DNA of 64,000 nt, taken from contig OZ017769.1 in NCBI GenBank assembly GCA_963969345.1, positions 9,489,725 to 9,553,724 of the forward strand, written 5' to 3'. Positions 33,895 through 43,381 of this stretch are shown piece after piece. The DNA comes from Turbatrix aceti (taxonomy: Eukaryota; Nematoda; Chromadorea; Rhabditida; Panagrolaimidae). The translations under genes were made by a program, and so were the position numbers. Each line of letters begins with the position of its first letter. The stretch's first letter is position 1. The notes beneath the pieces were generated by a model. That model worked only from the letters and a program-made list of their open reading frames with translations, did not search any database and was not told where the DNA came from.

Positions 33895-35103
33895 CACGGA
33901 GAAGTCGAAATCAAGCTTGCGTCGACGCAGAGACAGACTTACGGCATGTGAAGTTAGATTACGGTCGACTTAAGCGATGTCAGACTTGCGACAAACTTGC
34001 AACAAGTTTAAAAAAAATGAAAAAATAAAAAAATGAACGTTTTTCGCTGTTCATAGGGCTGCAATCTGACATTTACATGGCACAAACTTAACATTTTGTC
34101 AAAAATTGGTCGTATCAAGCTTGCGGTGCAGCAAAGTCAGACTTCTGCCCCTTAATTTGGCAATTTGCCTGAAGTTGTTCAATTCAAATTTTACTTTTTT
34201 TGTTTTTTTTGATGAAAAGTTATCGAATCTCAAACAAGGTGTTGCATGTCGTGTAAGTTACACGAGCTACACGACGAAAATTTATGTAAATTAGTTGAAA
34301 ACAAGGGAAAAAACATGTAAATCAGTGAATTTTCGTCGTGTAGCTCGTGTAACTTACACGACATGCAACACCTTGATCTCAAAGCGAAATTGACTTCGCG
34401 ATCTTTCGATAAAAATTTTGCATTCGATTCATGTTTCAATTCTTTCTTGTTTTCAGTCAGTGTTCGCATTTGTCCGTTTGTGTCGAGCTTTTGCTTTTTA
34501 TCTGTTGTTTTTTTTCGTTTTAGATATCAGTTTCGACGTTGCGCGTAGTGATGATTGCCGAGAGAAGCACTTCTTTACCAACAACTACTTTTTATGATTC
34601 GAAACAACTTCGAGGATTGTTTGTAAGTTTTTATTTACATTTAACAAAAAGATTATATATTTTTTCAGGAATCAGAATCATGAAAAGCGCCCCTGAATCA
34701 TCATTACGAAAATACCGCTGAATCAAAAATGCTTGACGACAAACGCGTCCGCGACGGAACTGGCACCGGTGATCATACCCGCACATCGACGACAACAGCA
34801 CCCATGGTTAGCCGTTGATCCGGCGTTATTCTTGTCTTTTTTTGTTAACTTGATGATTGTTTTGTTAATTTGAGCATATAAAATGATGCAATGAGAAAAC
34901 GTGGACACAAGGGGACACAATAGGGATGGAAAACACAAAATAACAACCGGGCACGAACGCTACCTAATATGCAAATTTTACGCCTATGCGTTAAGCTTGC
35001 GTCGAGTCAGAGTTAAGCTTGCGTCCTTTTTATGGCAAGTTTACGAATGGCCGGCGCAAACTTAACTTTAACGGGACGCAAGCTTGGTTTCGACTTCTCC
35101 GTG
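33895..35103. mobile_element. 1,209-bp non-autonomous DNA transposon with CAC...GTG ends (CMC-like)
   Basis: Ends are CACGGAGAAGTCGAAAT... and ...TTTCGACTTCTCCGTG, inverted over about 28 bp with one mismatch. The left arm of the large inverted repeat gives the empty site (GGGACTCCAATG), which fixes a 2-bp duplication CC. Several AAGCTTGCGTC copies occur in both subterminal regions. CAC termini, subterminal repeats and 2-3-bp duplications are features of the CACTA/Mirage/Chapaev group; 2-bp duplications are reported for Mirage. No transposase is encoded. The interior has a spliceable-looking segment (GT at about 34,624, CAG at about 34,669), possibly a captured gene fragment, and a nested MITE. 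Confidence 0.8.
34235..34375. mobile_element. 141-bp hAT-type MITE nested in the CAC-ended element
   Basis: Inverted ends CAAGGTGTTGCATGTCG...CGACATGCAACACCTTG extend for about 48 bp. The 8-bp target duplication ATCTCAAA lies at 34,227-34,234 and 34,376-34,383. Ends starting CA(A)GG with 8-bp duplications fit the hAT superfamily. No coding capacity. A solo end of the same family lies at 16,546. Confidence 0.88.
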
Positions 35104-35332
35104 CCAATGAAAATCTTCTCTTCGCTATTCTGATTTTCCCTCCAAACCTTTCATTCTCTTTAAGCCAGGCATACCTTGCATTTCATTTATTTAAACCACA
35201 CACCACTTAAAAAATATTTTTTGAATTTAAAAAATCTACCATATTGGATGATTTTGTTGACTGCACCATTTTGAATTCGTAACCTTTGATGACTTTGTAT
35301 GAACGGCGTTAATCACACATACCAATTACAGT

Positions 35333-35437
35333 TTAGGCTAAGACACGTCTAGTTCTAACCCAATTAAGAAATTGAGTTGAGAGGCCGAAGAGGGCAAAAA
35401 ACAGCAAGACAGTGAAGAGGAATTTCATTGTCGACAT
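35333..35437 (-). CDS. Very small secreted peptide (34 aa), right-arm copy
   Basis: Same as the left-arm peptide except residue 4 (M for I, ATG for ATA); the frame is intact. It lies 230 bp from the transposon end. Retention of an open frame in both arms, while neighbouring bases carry indels, supports coding function. Confidence 0.6.
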   Translation of the reverse strand: MSTMKFLFTVLLFFALFGLSTQFLNWVRTRRVLA

Positions 35438-36107
35438 GGTGGATCAAGAATGGATGTTTCTTTGTGAAACTGACTCAGAATCAGTTTCACAGATCGGTTA
35501 AATATAAAAAATTTTTAAATTCATTATCATTGGCATGCAATCGTGCATATTTATTTTTTTAAGGATGTTTTAAATTTAAATTTATTCAGAATAAAATTAA
35601 ATTTAAAAAAATCAGAGGGCTGTATTCGCGAGATGGCTGTTTTTTTGGTTGGAATCCAAAAGTTGCGTTTGTGTACACCCCAGAATTTTAAATGCTGCTG
35701 CATAATTTTCAAATTCATGACACGTTTTCTTTTTTGATATATTGTTCGTTCGTTCCTGTTGCAGGAAAACAGATGAAAAGTTTCAGTCTTCTGGGTCGTT
35801 AAATAAATAAAACGAAAATATTGTTTCAGTATTTTAAAAGCGGATCAAAAATAATGGAAAAATCAGGCATTATCACCGCTTTGTAGCAGATTTCTCCGAT
35901 AAGTTATAACCTGAGTTACAAATAATATCAGGTCCGGTCCGCTGTCGTCGTTCTGCCAACATTTTTAAAGTAGTCCTTAATGGTGTGGGACTACGTTTAC
36001 ATTTATTACTTTTACTTGTCCTTACTTATTCATTACAAAAGTTAGTGAGACATAGTGAAAAGTAATAATATTTCTGGGAGGGTTGGGGAACTAAATGATA
36101 ACATTTT
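35438..36107. other. Intergenic, no gene seen
   Basis: Outer right arm to 35,770, then AT-rich DNA to the 3' end of the SPE-42-like fragment. Confidence 0.5.
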
Positions 36108-36145
36108 TTATTTGTTCTTGCTTTCTTTGTTTGAAGTTTCCTCCT

Positions 36146-36179
<34 letters not shown>

Positions 36180-38138
36180 AGAACTCGACGACGACCTGTT
36201 TTCGTAATGCTGGATTACCTGCAATAAAAAATGAACAAATTAAGATCAAAAATTAAATATGCTCACAAGACACATGTAACACTGCCCGCCAAACTCGTTT
36301 AGACACCATCTGCAGTATGTTGCCGGACAGGTGTTACAGGCCCGAATATTGACAAATCGATGCCTTTCCTGGCAGATTAGGCACTGAACTGTCGGTATAA
36401 AACGATCTATAATAAATCGCTTGAAGAGGCTGTTGTCTTTGAAGAGACGATTTTCCTTCACGTCACCAAGCTGCTTTGTTCGAGCGGCTTCACGGATTCT
36501 GGCTCTAGCGAGGCGGCGGGAGTTGACTCGACTGAAGAGAATCTTGTTGTACAGCGCAATGGCACGCGCCTTGGCCCTTCTGCGCCAGATGTACGGTAAC
36601 ACAAAGAAGAGGACGAGACGCTTGATTATGTAGTTGAACGCGACCTGGAGCAGAAGCATGGTCAACAACGGCATGAGTATCGTCATGGCATAGAGCCCCC
36701 AATCCGGGGGCTTCGGATCCAGCATGCAGAGTTCAGGCAACAGCTCCTCGTCAAATGATTGAGTGAAGTTGAATTCAAGAGCGTCGCGAATCATGTCAGC
36801 CACTACGCCGTCGCCGTCGACGCTGATGGCCACCGTGGATTCACCGCTCTGGCTGACGACAGACTGCCTGCCCATCTCGACGACGTAAGTTAGCACTCGA
36901 TGCAGGTAAAAATCGGTGAAGCAAACGAAGCCGGCGATGACGCAGGTGATGAACCACTTGACGAGGGGCTGCCACATTGCCTTGATTTCAGGTTTAGTGG
37001 GCGGAGCGAAAGGGCTCATGAGACCATGCGCGATCCGTTCGGCACGAGTCAGGGGAGTGAGAGAGAGCTGACCGAGCTTCGCACGCTTTGCATCGATGTA
37101 CCAGAAGTAACTCGTGAGAAAGGAGTTTTTGAAATCAATATCGTTGAGGTAGTTGTTGATCATCGCGATGACGTCTTTGAAGATAAGGTAGACAAAAATG
37201 ATCATGATTGACGAAAAGAATTCTCGGACGGTGGTCAAGATGAGACGGACGTATTCCAATTGGAAAATGATGGAATTCTTGAGTTCGGAAAGGATGTTTA
37301 GCTTTTCGATTCTGGGTTGTATCACTGCTTCGAAGTGAACCTAAACAAGAAAAAAAAGTTTGTTCAAAAACAGTGTTTTAAGTACACAAATCGAAAACCG
37401 ATACCTGATTTTCCAAAATGAAATTCGGGATATCGATTATCGGTTCGAACACCCGAAAATGTCAATTTCGTATTCGGTTCCGATTTTGGGAAACCAAAAA
37501 AATAATAGTTTGCGGTTCCTGTTCCGGTTCCGATTACCGGAAAAAACAATTTTCGTTTCTTTCTGTTTTTGGAAAACAGAAAGAAACGAAAAAATTTTCG
37601 GTACCGACAACACTGATCAAAAACCCCCCTTTTCCGAGTTCGCAAACAAAAGTTCGACCAACCTTGATACCAACTTCAGATTCCATCTTCTTGACAAACT
37701 CCTGAGTATCATGATACTGCTGAAAATACGTACTTCCATTCAGCTTAGCAGCCGCAGATCCACAAATTGCGGTGGCTTTTTCGGTCACTGCGTTCCCGTC
37801 GCAGATAGTGTACGACCGTAAAAAAGGGCACACAATTAGTCCGAGAATCGGTCCCATATAGTCTTTGCACTGGGATGCTATGTCCAGGTTTTCTAGGCAC
37901 TGTGTCAGAGAATCCGCAAAGACTGCCATGCACCGATCGTGAAACCTTCGATTGACTACGTCGTCTTCGGGTAACGTGGAATTCGATGTAGGAGCGCTGA
38001 TACCGCCTTTGAGGAGGTTTTTCGCTTTGGATCCGACGTTCTTGGCAGAGTCGACTGTGGACTTGGCTTTGTCTTTTGCAGTCAAAGCGGCCTTCTTTGT
38101 TGTGTTTTTGAGTGAGGTTTTGTACTCGTCAAAGAGTT
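36108..38138 (-). pseudogene. SPE-42-like gene, 5'-truncated copy
   Basis: Carries exon 5 (36,108-36,218), exon 4 (36,267-37,340) and the 3' 476 nt of exon 3 (37,663-38,138). It is cut by the duplication junction, so exons 1 and 2, with the start codon and promoter, are missing. Reading leftwards across the junction, the frame continues into antisense chemoreceptor sequence to about 38,238. The retained part encodes the DC-STAMP domain and RING unaltered. Expression would require a new promoter. Confidence 0.88.
37550..37592. repeat. Perfect 20-bp hairpin with 3-nt loop in SPE-42-like intron
   Basis: TTTTCGTTTCTTTCTGTTTT, then TGG, then its exact reverse complement. The same hairpin is at 52,422-52,464 in the second copy. 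The flanking intron has CGGTTCCG / CGGAA-type degenerate repeats. Confidence 0.85.
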
Positions 38139-38149
38139 CGTATTCGAAA
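38139..38149. other. Duplication junction with 11-nt templated insert
   Basis: CGTATTCGAAA separates ...CAAAGAGTT (SPE-42-like exon 3) from TCATTCCTGCAGC... (chemoreceptor exon 2). CGTATTCGAA is the exact reverse complement of TTCGAATACG at 38,164-38,173, so the insert could be copied by fold-back synthesis from the adjoining end. Confidence 0.9.
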
Positions 38150-38728
38150 TCATTCCTGCAGCATTCGAATACGTTGTTTTGATCTTCAGCGGATGCGGCG
38201 GATGTGTTATAATGCCGCGGATAAAGTGGTGGTTTCACTGCTCAAACCCGAATGTTCTGACATATTTGGTAAGACTTTGCCCAACTCTGAAGCACTGATT
38301 TTTTTCTTTAGTTGTATTTCAATTTTCGAATGTACAGTACGTATTTTCTGTGTATCAGCTATGTTTGCATTTTTGCCGAAATCAAATTTCGCGTTGTCGA
38401 ATACGTCAAAAACGGTTTCCAAAAGCCGGAAACCATGGTTGTTCGACGCAAACAGGATATCATGATTGCCATTCAGTGTTTTTCATTGGGTCTGGTCAAC
38501 ATCATTGAATCCACGGTTCTGACGAGTTTTGCAGAGGACAAATTGATTTTCAATTTCATTGGATTGGAGGCATACACACTGAAAGGCCTTCTCCACTTTG
38601 TGTTTTTCATCGCTTTCAACTCCACAATTCGGACGATGGTTCGGGAATCTCTGCCAAAGTGGTGTCGTCCTAAGAATAACACAGTTTTTGTCAGCACTGT
38701 GAATACTGGCCCTGCTCGAACTGCCTGA
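38150..38728 (+). pseudogene. Chemoreceptor gene 1, 5'-truncated copy
   Basis: Retains the last 119 nt of exon 2 (38,150-38,268) and exon 3 (38,312-38,728). The first exon, most of exon 2 and the promoter are absent, leaving only the C-terminal helices. It lies head to head with the truncated SPE-42-like copy across the junction. Confidence 0.9.
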
Positions 38729-39247
38729 GTATTGTGTTTTTGACCAATTTATAGGTCATGTTTGAACAATCTGAATTAAAAATAAATTTTAATTAAAATA
38801 TGTTTTTTAATTTTAATTTTCGACATTAAATTCTGAATTTCCATTCTTCCTAAACAATTGTCGATTTTGATATCCCTTAAAAAAATGTCATCTTCATGCA
38901 TTCTCGCTAATTTTTCAATTATGAATCTTTTTATTATATATGTATCTATGAAAATTTAATGCTCCTTTGGTACCCTTGTAAATCAGTAAATATGTTATAC
39001 ATGATAAATGATTTAAATTTATGAGTTAGTATGTGTCCAAGTTGTAAAACCTTGTAAGTATAAGGTATACTGTATAACAATGGTTGCATATAGCAAAACG
39101 GAACACTATGATTATGCGGTAGATACACGCAACAAAAAGGTATGTACGTTTTTTTAAATTGCAAAAAACTCAGAAGCCTACGCCCACATATTTCACTGCA
39201 TAAAACTGCATTTCGAACAAACCTCATTTTTGTAACACCCCCACGGC

Positions 39248-40331
39248 ATGCTGTTTCCAACATTTTTTGCTCAAAATGTCTGTCTGATCGACAAAGCTAA
39301 TGAAAGCGTTCGCGCAGAAACATCTCCGGAACTTTTACATTTTTTCATTGGCGTACTCGAAGCTTCCGCGTTTTTGGGGCTTGTTGGGAGTTTGTTTTTG
39401 TTTTGTATCCTGATAAAGGTAGGTGATACCCTCTGTGCGACGCCTAAAACCATAATAAGTTTCTTCAGTGTTACAAACAAACAAAAAAGTCGGCAGTTCT
39501 GATGACTTCCGTCGGCATAAATCTTGGAAATGTGTTTTTGACTTTTAATCAACTAATTTTTCAAGCAAGTTTTATCTTTTCGAACCAACAAATTCGATTC
39601 TACGAAATCGATGCCATTGGCTACATTTTGTCTCTGATTGGCGAAGTTCTTCTGACAATTAATCGCCTGACAATGTTCTTCACGCCAAAGATAAATCGGT
39701 GGCTATTTTCGGACGAAAATACGGTCTACACAATCCTGGCTTTTACACTCGTGGCGGCAGTTGAATACTTTGTTGTCATATGGTATGCAGGGTGCTCCAC
39801 GTGCGTCATAGTATCGCGTTTGAAAGCGAACTTTTATTGCGAAAAAATGAACATTTTGACAACATGGGTAAAATACTCAAAAAAATTTAAAACTAAGGAT
39901 ACAAAAATATATTGTTTTAGGTTTTATTCCGAATGTATAACACGTACTTTCTGTTCATCAGCTACGTGTGCATTTTTGTCGAAATCAAATTCCGCGTTGT
40001 CGAATGCATCAAAAACGGTTTCAAAAAGCCCGAAAATATGATTGTTCGACGCAAGCAGGATATCATGATTGCGATTCAGTGTTTTTCATTGGCCCTGGTC
40101 AACGTTGTCGAATCTACGATCCTGTCGAGTTTTACGGAAGACAAATTGATTTTCAATTTCATTGGATTGGAGGCATACACACTGAAAGGTTTTCTCCACT
40201 TTGTGTTTTTCATAGCTTTCAACTCTACAATTCGGGCGATGGTTTGGGAATCCCTGCCAAAGTGGTGTCGTCCTAAGAATAACAAAGTTTTTGTTCAAAT
40301 TGCAAATACAGGCTCGGCCCGAACGACCTGA
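39248..40331 (+). CDS. Nematode 7TM chemoreceptor-like GPCR, gene 2, duplicate
   Basis: Exons 39,248-39,418, 39,469-39,867 and 39,921-40,331. No difference from 24,376-25,459 was seen. The full coding region and about 500 bp of 5' flank are included, so it is probably expressed like its twin. Confidence 0.76.
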
Positions 40332-40747
40332 TTATCGTGTTTCTGACCTATTTATACAGTATTTTGTTATGCGTTGTGTATATTTCTAGGTACACTTTTA
40401 ACCTAAAAAACAACTTTTTATTATCTAGTTTTTAGCAGAATTTTGTATTGCTCTAATGTGGCCAAACCTTGGTACTGGCGCACCCGACAATGAATAACAT
40501 GCTACACCAGAGAAGCCCCCACAACAAATAAATACTCTTTGTACTTAAAAAAATTAATTTAAAAAACATGTTCTGCATACTCCTCCAAATAAACTGATTT
40601 TTTTAAATTGTTTTATTATTTTAAAATTTTATTTATATTTATTTCTGTACTTTGTCAAAATAAATGTCATACATTATCTTCGATACTTTGTCAAAAAAGT
40701 CTTCAGTTAATGTCAACTGCTTATACAAAACCCGTCCAGAGGCAAAG

Positions 40748-41504
40748 GTTTTCCTGCAACAGGAACGAACGAACAATATATCAAAAAAGAAAACGTGTCA
40801 TGAATTTGAAAATTATGCAGCAGCATTTAAAATTCTGGGGTGTACACCAACGCAACTTTTGGATTCCAACCAAAAAAAACTCAGCCATCTCGCGAATACG
40901 GCCCTCTGATTTTTTTTTAATTTAATTTTATTCTGAATAAATTTAAATTTAAAACATCCTTAAAAAAATAAATATGCACGATTGCATGCCAATGATAATG
41001 AATTTAAAAATTTTTTATATTTAACCGATCTGTGGAACTGATTCTGAATCAGTTTCACAAAGAAACATCCATTCTTGATCCACCATGTCGACAATAAAAT
41101 TCCTCTTCACTGTCTTGCTGTTTTTTGCCCTCTTCGGCCTCTCAACTCAATTTCTTAATTGGGTCAGAACTAGACGTGTGTTAGCCTAAACTGTAATTGG
41201 TATGTGTGATTAACGCCGTTCATACAAAGTCATCAAAGGTTACGAATTCAAAATGGTGCAGTCAACAAAATCATCCAATATGGTAGATTTTTTAAATTCA
41301 AAAAATATTTTTTAAGTGGTGTGTGGTTTAAATAAATGAAATGCAAGGTATGCCTGGCTTAAAGAGAATGAAAGGTTTGGAGGGAAAATCAGAATAGCGA
41401 AGAGAAGATTTTCATTGGAGTCCCATGGGAAATATGTATACCGGGAATTATCTCACGGAACAATTCCCCACGGAATTTTGAAAATGCGCGATCTCGCCTA
41501 AAAT
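40748..41504 (+). repeat. Inverted-repeat left arm, copy 2
   Basis: Counterpart of 25,876-26,632; it pairs in inverted orientation with 48,679-50,642 and with 33,807-35,770. Confidence 0.9.
41085..41189 (+). CDS. Very small secreted peptide (34 aa), left arm, duplicate
   Basis: Third locus for the MSTIKFLF... peptide, identical to 26,213-26,317. Confidence 0.6.
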   Translation: MSTIKFLFTVLLFFALFGLSTQFLNWVRTRRVLA

Positions 41505-41687
41505 TGAAATGCTTCAATTTATATTACCAATACATAACATCTTTAAACGTCAGATTTCAAAGGTTTAACCAAATATTATTTTTTTATTATTATTATTTCG
41601 CCATTACTCAGTGGTTAGTTACCAGATGTTAGGAGGCACAAATGATGTCCACGTGGGCGTAAATGTCTCGATTCGTTTTGGTCGCGA

Positions 41688-41987
41688 TTAACCAAATATG
41701 TCGCCAAGTATTTCGTTACCAACGAAGTTTTCAAACCTAAGGGCCTCTCCTAATGTGTTCCATGCGGTTGTCGCAGCGCCGGCGACAGCATTCGCAGCAT
41801 CACCGACAGCGTTGCCGATGTCATTTATGACAGCAGCAGCTTGACCGCTTGAGATTGAGTCATACAAAAAACTTCCAAGGCTAGCTCCAAGTGAGCCATC
41901 TCCCACACCTGAAACAACAATACCACCTTGCCCAAACGCAGTCTCGACAATAGCAGAGAGAAGGAAGAGCGCGAAGACCAACTTCAT
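41688..41987 (-). CDS. Secreted Gly/Ala-rich amphipathic protein, duplicate (99 aa)
   Basis: Identical to 26,816-27,115, with the same TATA-like box (42,040-42,046 complement) and leader motif. Both copies retain their promoters. Confidence 0.74.
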   Translation of the reverse strand: MKLVFALFLLSAIVETAFGQGGIVVSGVGDGSLGASLGSFLYDSISSGQAAAVINDIGNAVGDAANAVAGAATTAWNTLGEALRFENFVGNEILGDIFG

Positions 41988-43381
41988 TGTAACAGAGAGA
42001 TGAATCCAAGTGACATGAAACTATTGCCTCCAAGCTTGTATTTATGCAAAGCGCAGAAACACAGAAGTACTGTCTTTTCTCATGACAAAGTGGAATTCTG
42101 CAGAATTTGAGTGCTATCTTTGAAAAAATCTCACCAATTTCATTTTGTGCACCTAAGTTGTGTATGTGAATTCTCAAGAAACTGGCGTCAAAAACATTAA
42201 AAGTTTCGGAATTTTACAGAATTTGAGTGCTGTGTTTGAAAAAATCTCACCAATTTTATTTTGTGCATCTAAGTTGTGTATGTGAATTCTCAAGAAACTG
42301 GCGTCAAAAACATTAGAAGAAGTTTCGGAATACTGAAAAAGTTTTGTTGATAAAAAAAATTGATGTAAGTGAATAAAACATTTTTTTAAATTCGCAAAAA
42401 AAACAAATAACAAAAAAATATTTTCAAGGTAAAATCAGTTTAAAGATGCCGAAATTGATGTTAATGACAAATAGTGTCAATTTCCTTCGGCAATAACGCA
42501 TAGTACCGAAGTTTACGTTTTTTTTGTATAAAATATGCTAAAAATCTGTTCGTTGTTTGTTGGTGTTCATTCGCGAACACTGACAAAAATGATCGTGTTT
42601 GTTCGATTTCTCGAACAAAATTAACAAAATGTTCATGTTCGTTCGAGAACAAAAAAAAACGGCTGTTCTCCTATCCTTGCTCCTAATATTCAAACAGGAT
42701 TTGTAAATCAATGATCTGGCAGAGTAGCAAATACCAAAATTTTTTTTTTGCATCTTTTGGCGGTGTTGAACAAAAACTAGGCCATCAAAACAAAAACGAT
42801 AAAAAATGAAAAACGTATGTTATACAAATTAGCTAGTATTGAGTGTCAAAATTCTTATGTATCTTCGCAAAAAGCAAAAGTCAAATCTCAGATATTATTT
42901 GTAAAAAAAATGCTCAATTAGTAATTTTTGCATCATTATTGATTTCCACAGATGCATTCTTTTATGCAACAAAAAAAGTGATCTTTCGCGTAATGTTCAG
43001 GCGCAGTCACTGATCCTATCAATTACCTGGTCACCACTAACCGGCACCACCGCACACTACAACACATTGTGTATGTATTTGCCCGCTGTTTATGCTAATC
43101 GTCTTCGAAGTGCGACTCGACTGCACTCTGCACGACACGTGCAAAGCTGGCAAATGCAAATGTATGCGTTTACTGACAAGGTGAACCGGGATTATGATGT
43201 GGAGTATTGAGGGTTTAGCGCTTTGTTCTTGCGGGAGGTACTCACGAAACTGTTGTTTATAAACGCTGCCTATTCGGAGTTTTTGGGGCGTTGTACAAGC
43301 GAGAAATACGATTTATTCCGGGTTTTTAAATATAAATAAGCGAGTGTTCAACTTTTTTTTTATTCAGAAAGTAAAAGAAAA

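Larger units (their letters stand above)
33630..35332. other. Right inverted arm occupied mainly by transposon
   Basis: Non-coding downstream of 5-oxoprolinase. The inner end of the right arm starts at 33,807, and the 1,209-bp element fills 33,895-35,103. Confidence 0.55.
33807..35770 (-). repeat. Inverted-repeat right arm, copy 1 (interrupted by a transposon)
   Basis: Reverse complement of 25,876-26,632, split between GGGACTCC and CCAATGAAAATC by the insertion at 33,895-35,103. The outer end is GCAGGAAAAC at 35,761-35,770. Confidence 0.9.
23278..38138 (+). repeat. 14,861-bp tandem segmental duplication, copy 1
   Basis: Position p in copy 1 corresponds to p+14,872 in copy 2. It begins inside exon 2 of chemoreceptor 1 and ends inside exon 3 of the SPE-42-like gene. 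I found no differences in any stretch compared between copies, including long AT-rich introns. The right flank diverges after 38,138/53,010 and the left flank before 23,278/38,150. Confidence 0.95.

Noticed and set aside
34539..34740. Possible spliced mini-gene inside the CAC-ended transposon
   Set aside because: Plausible GT/CAG sites exist, but the product is only about 30 residues without recognisable features. Kept only as a possible captured fragment.
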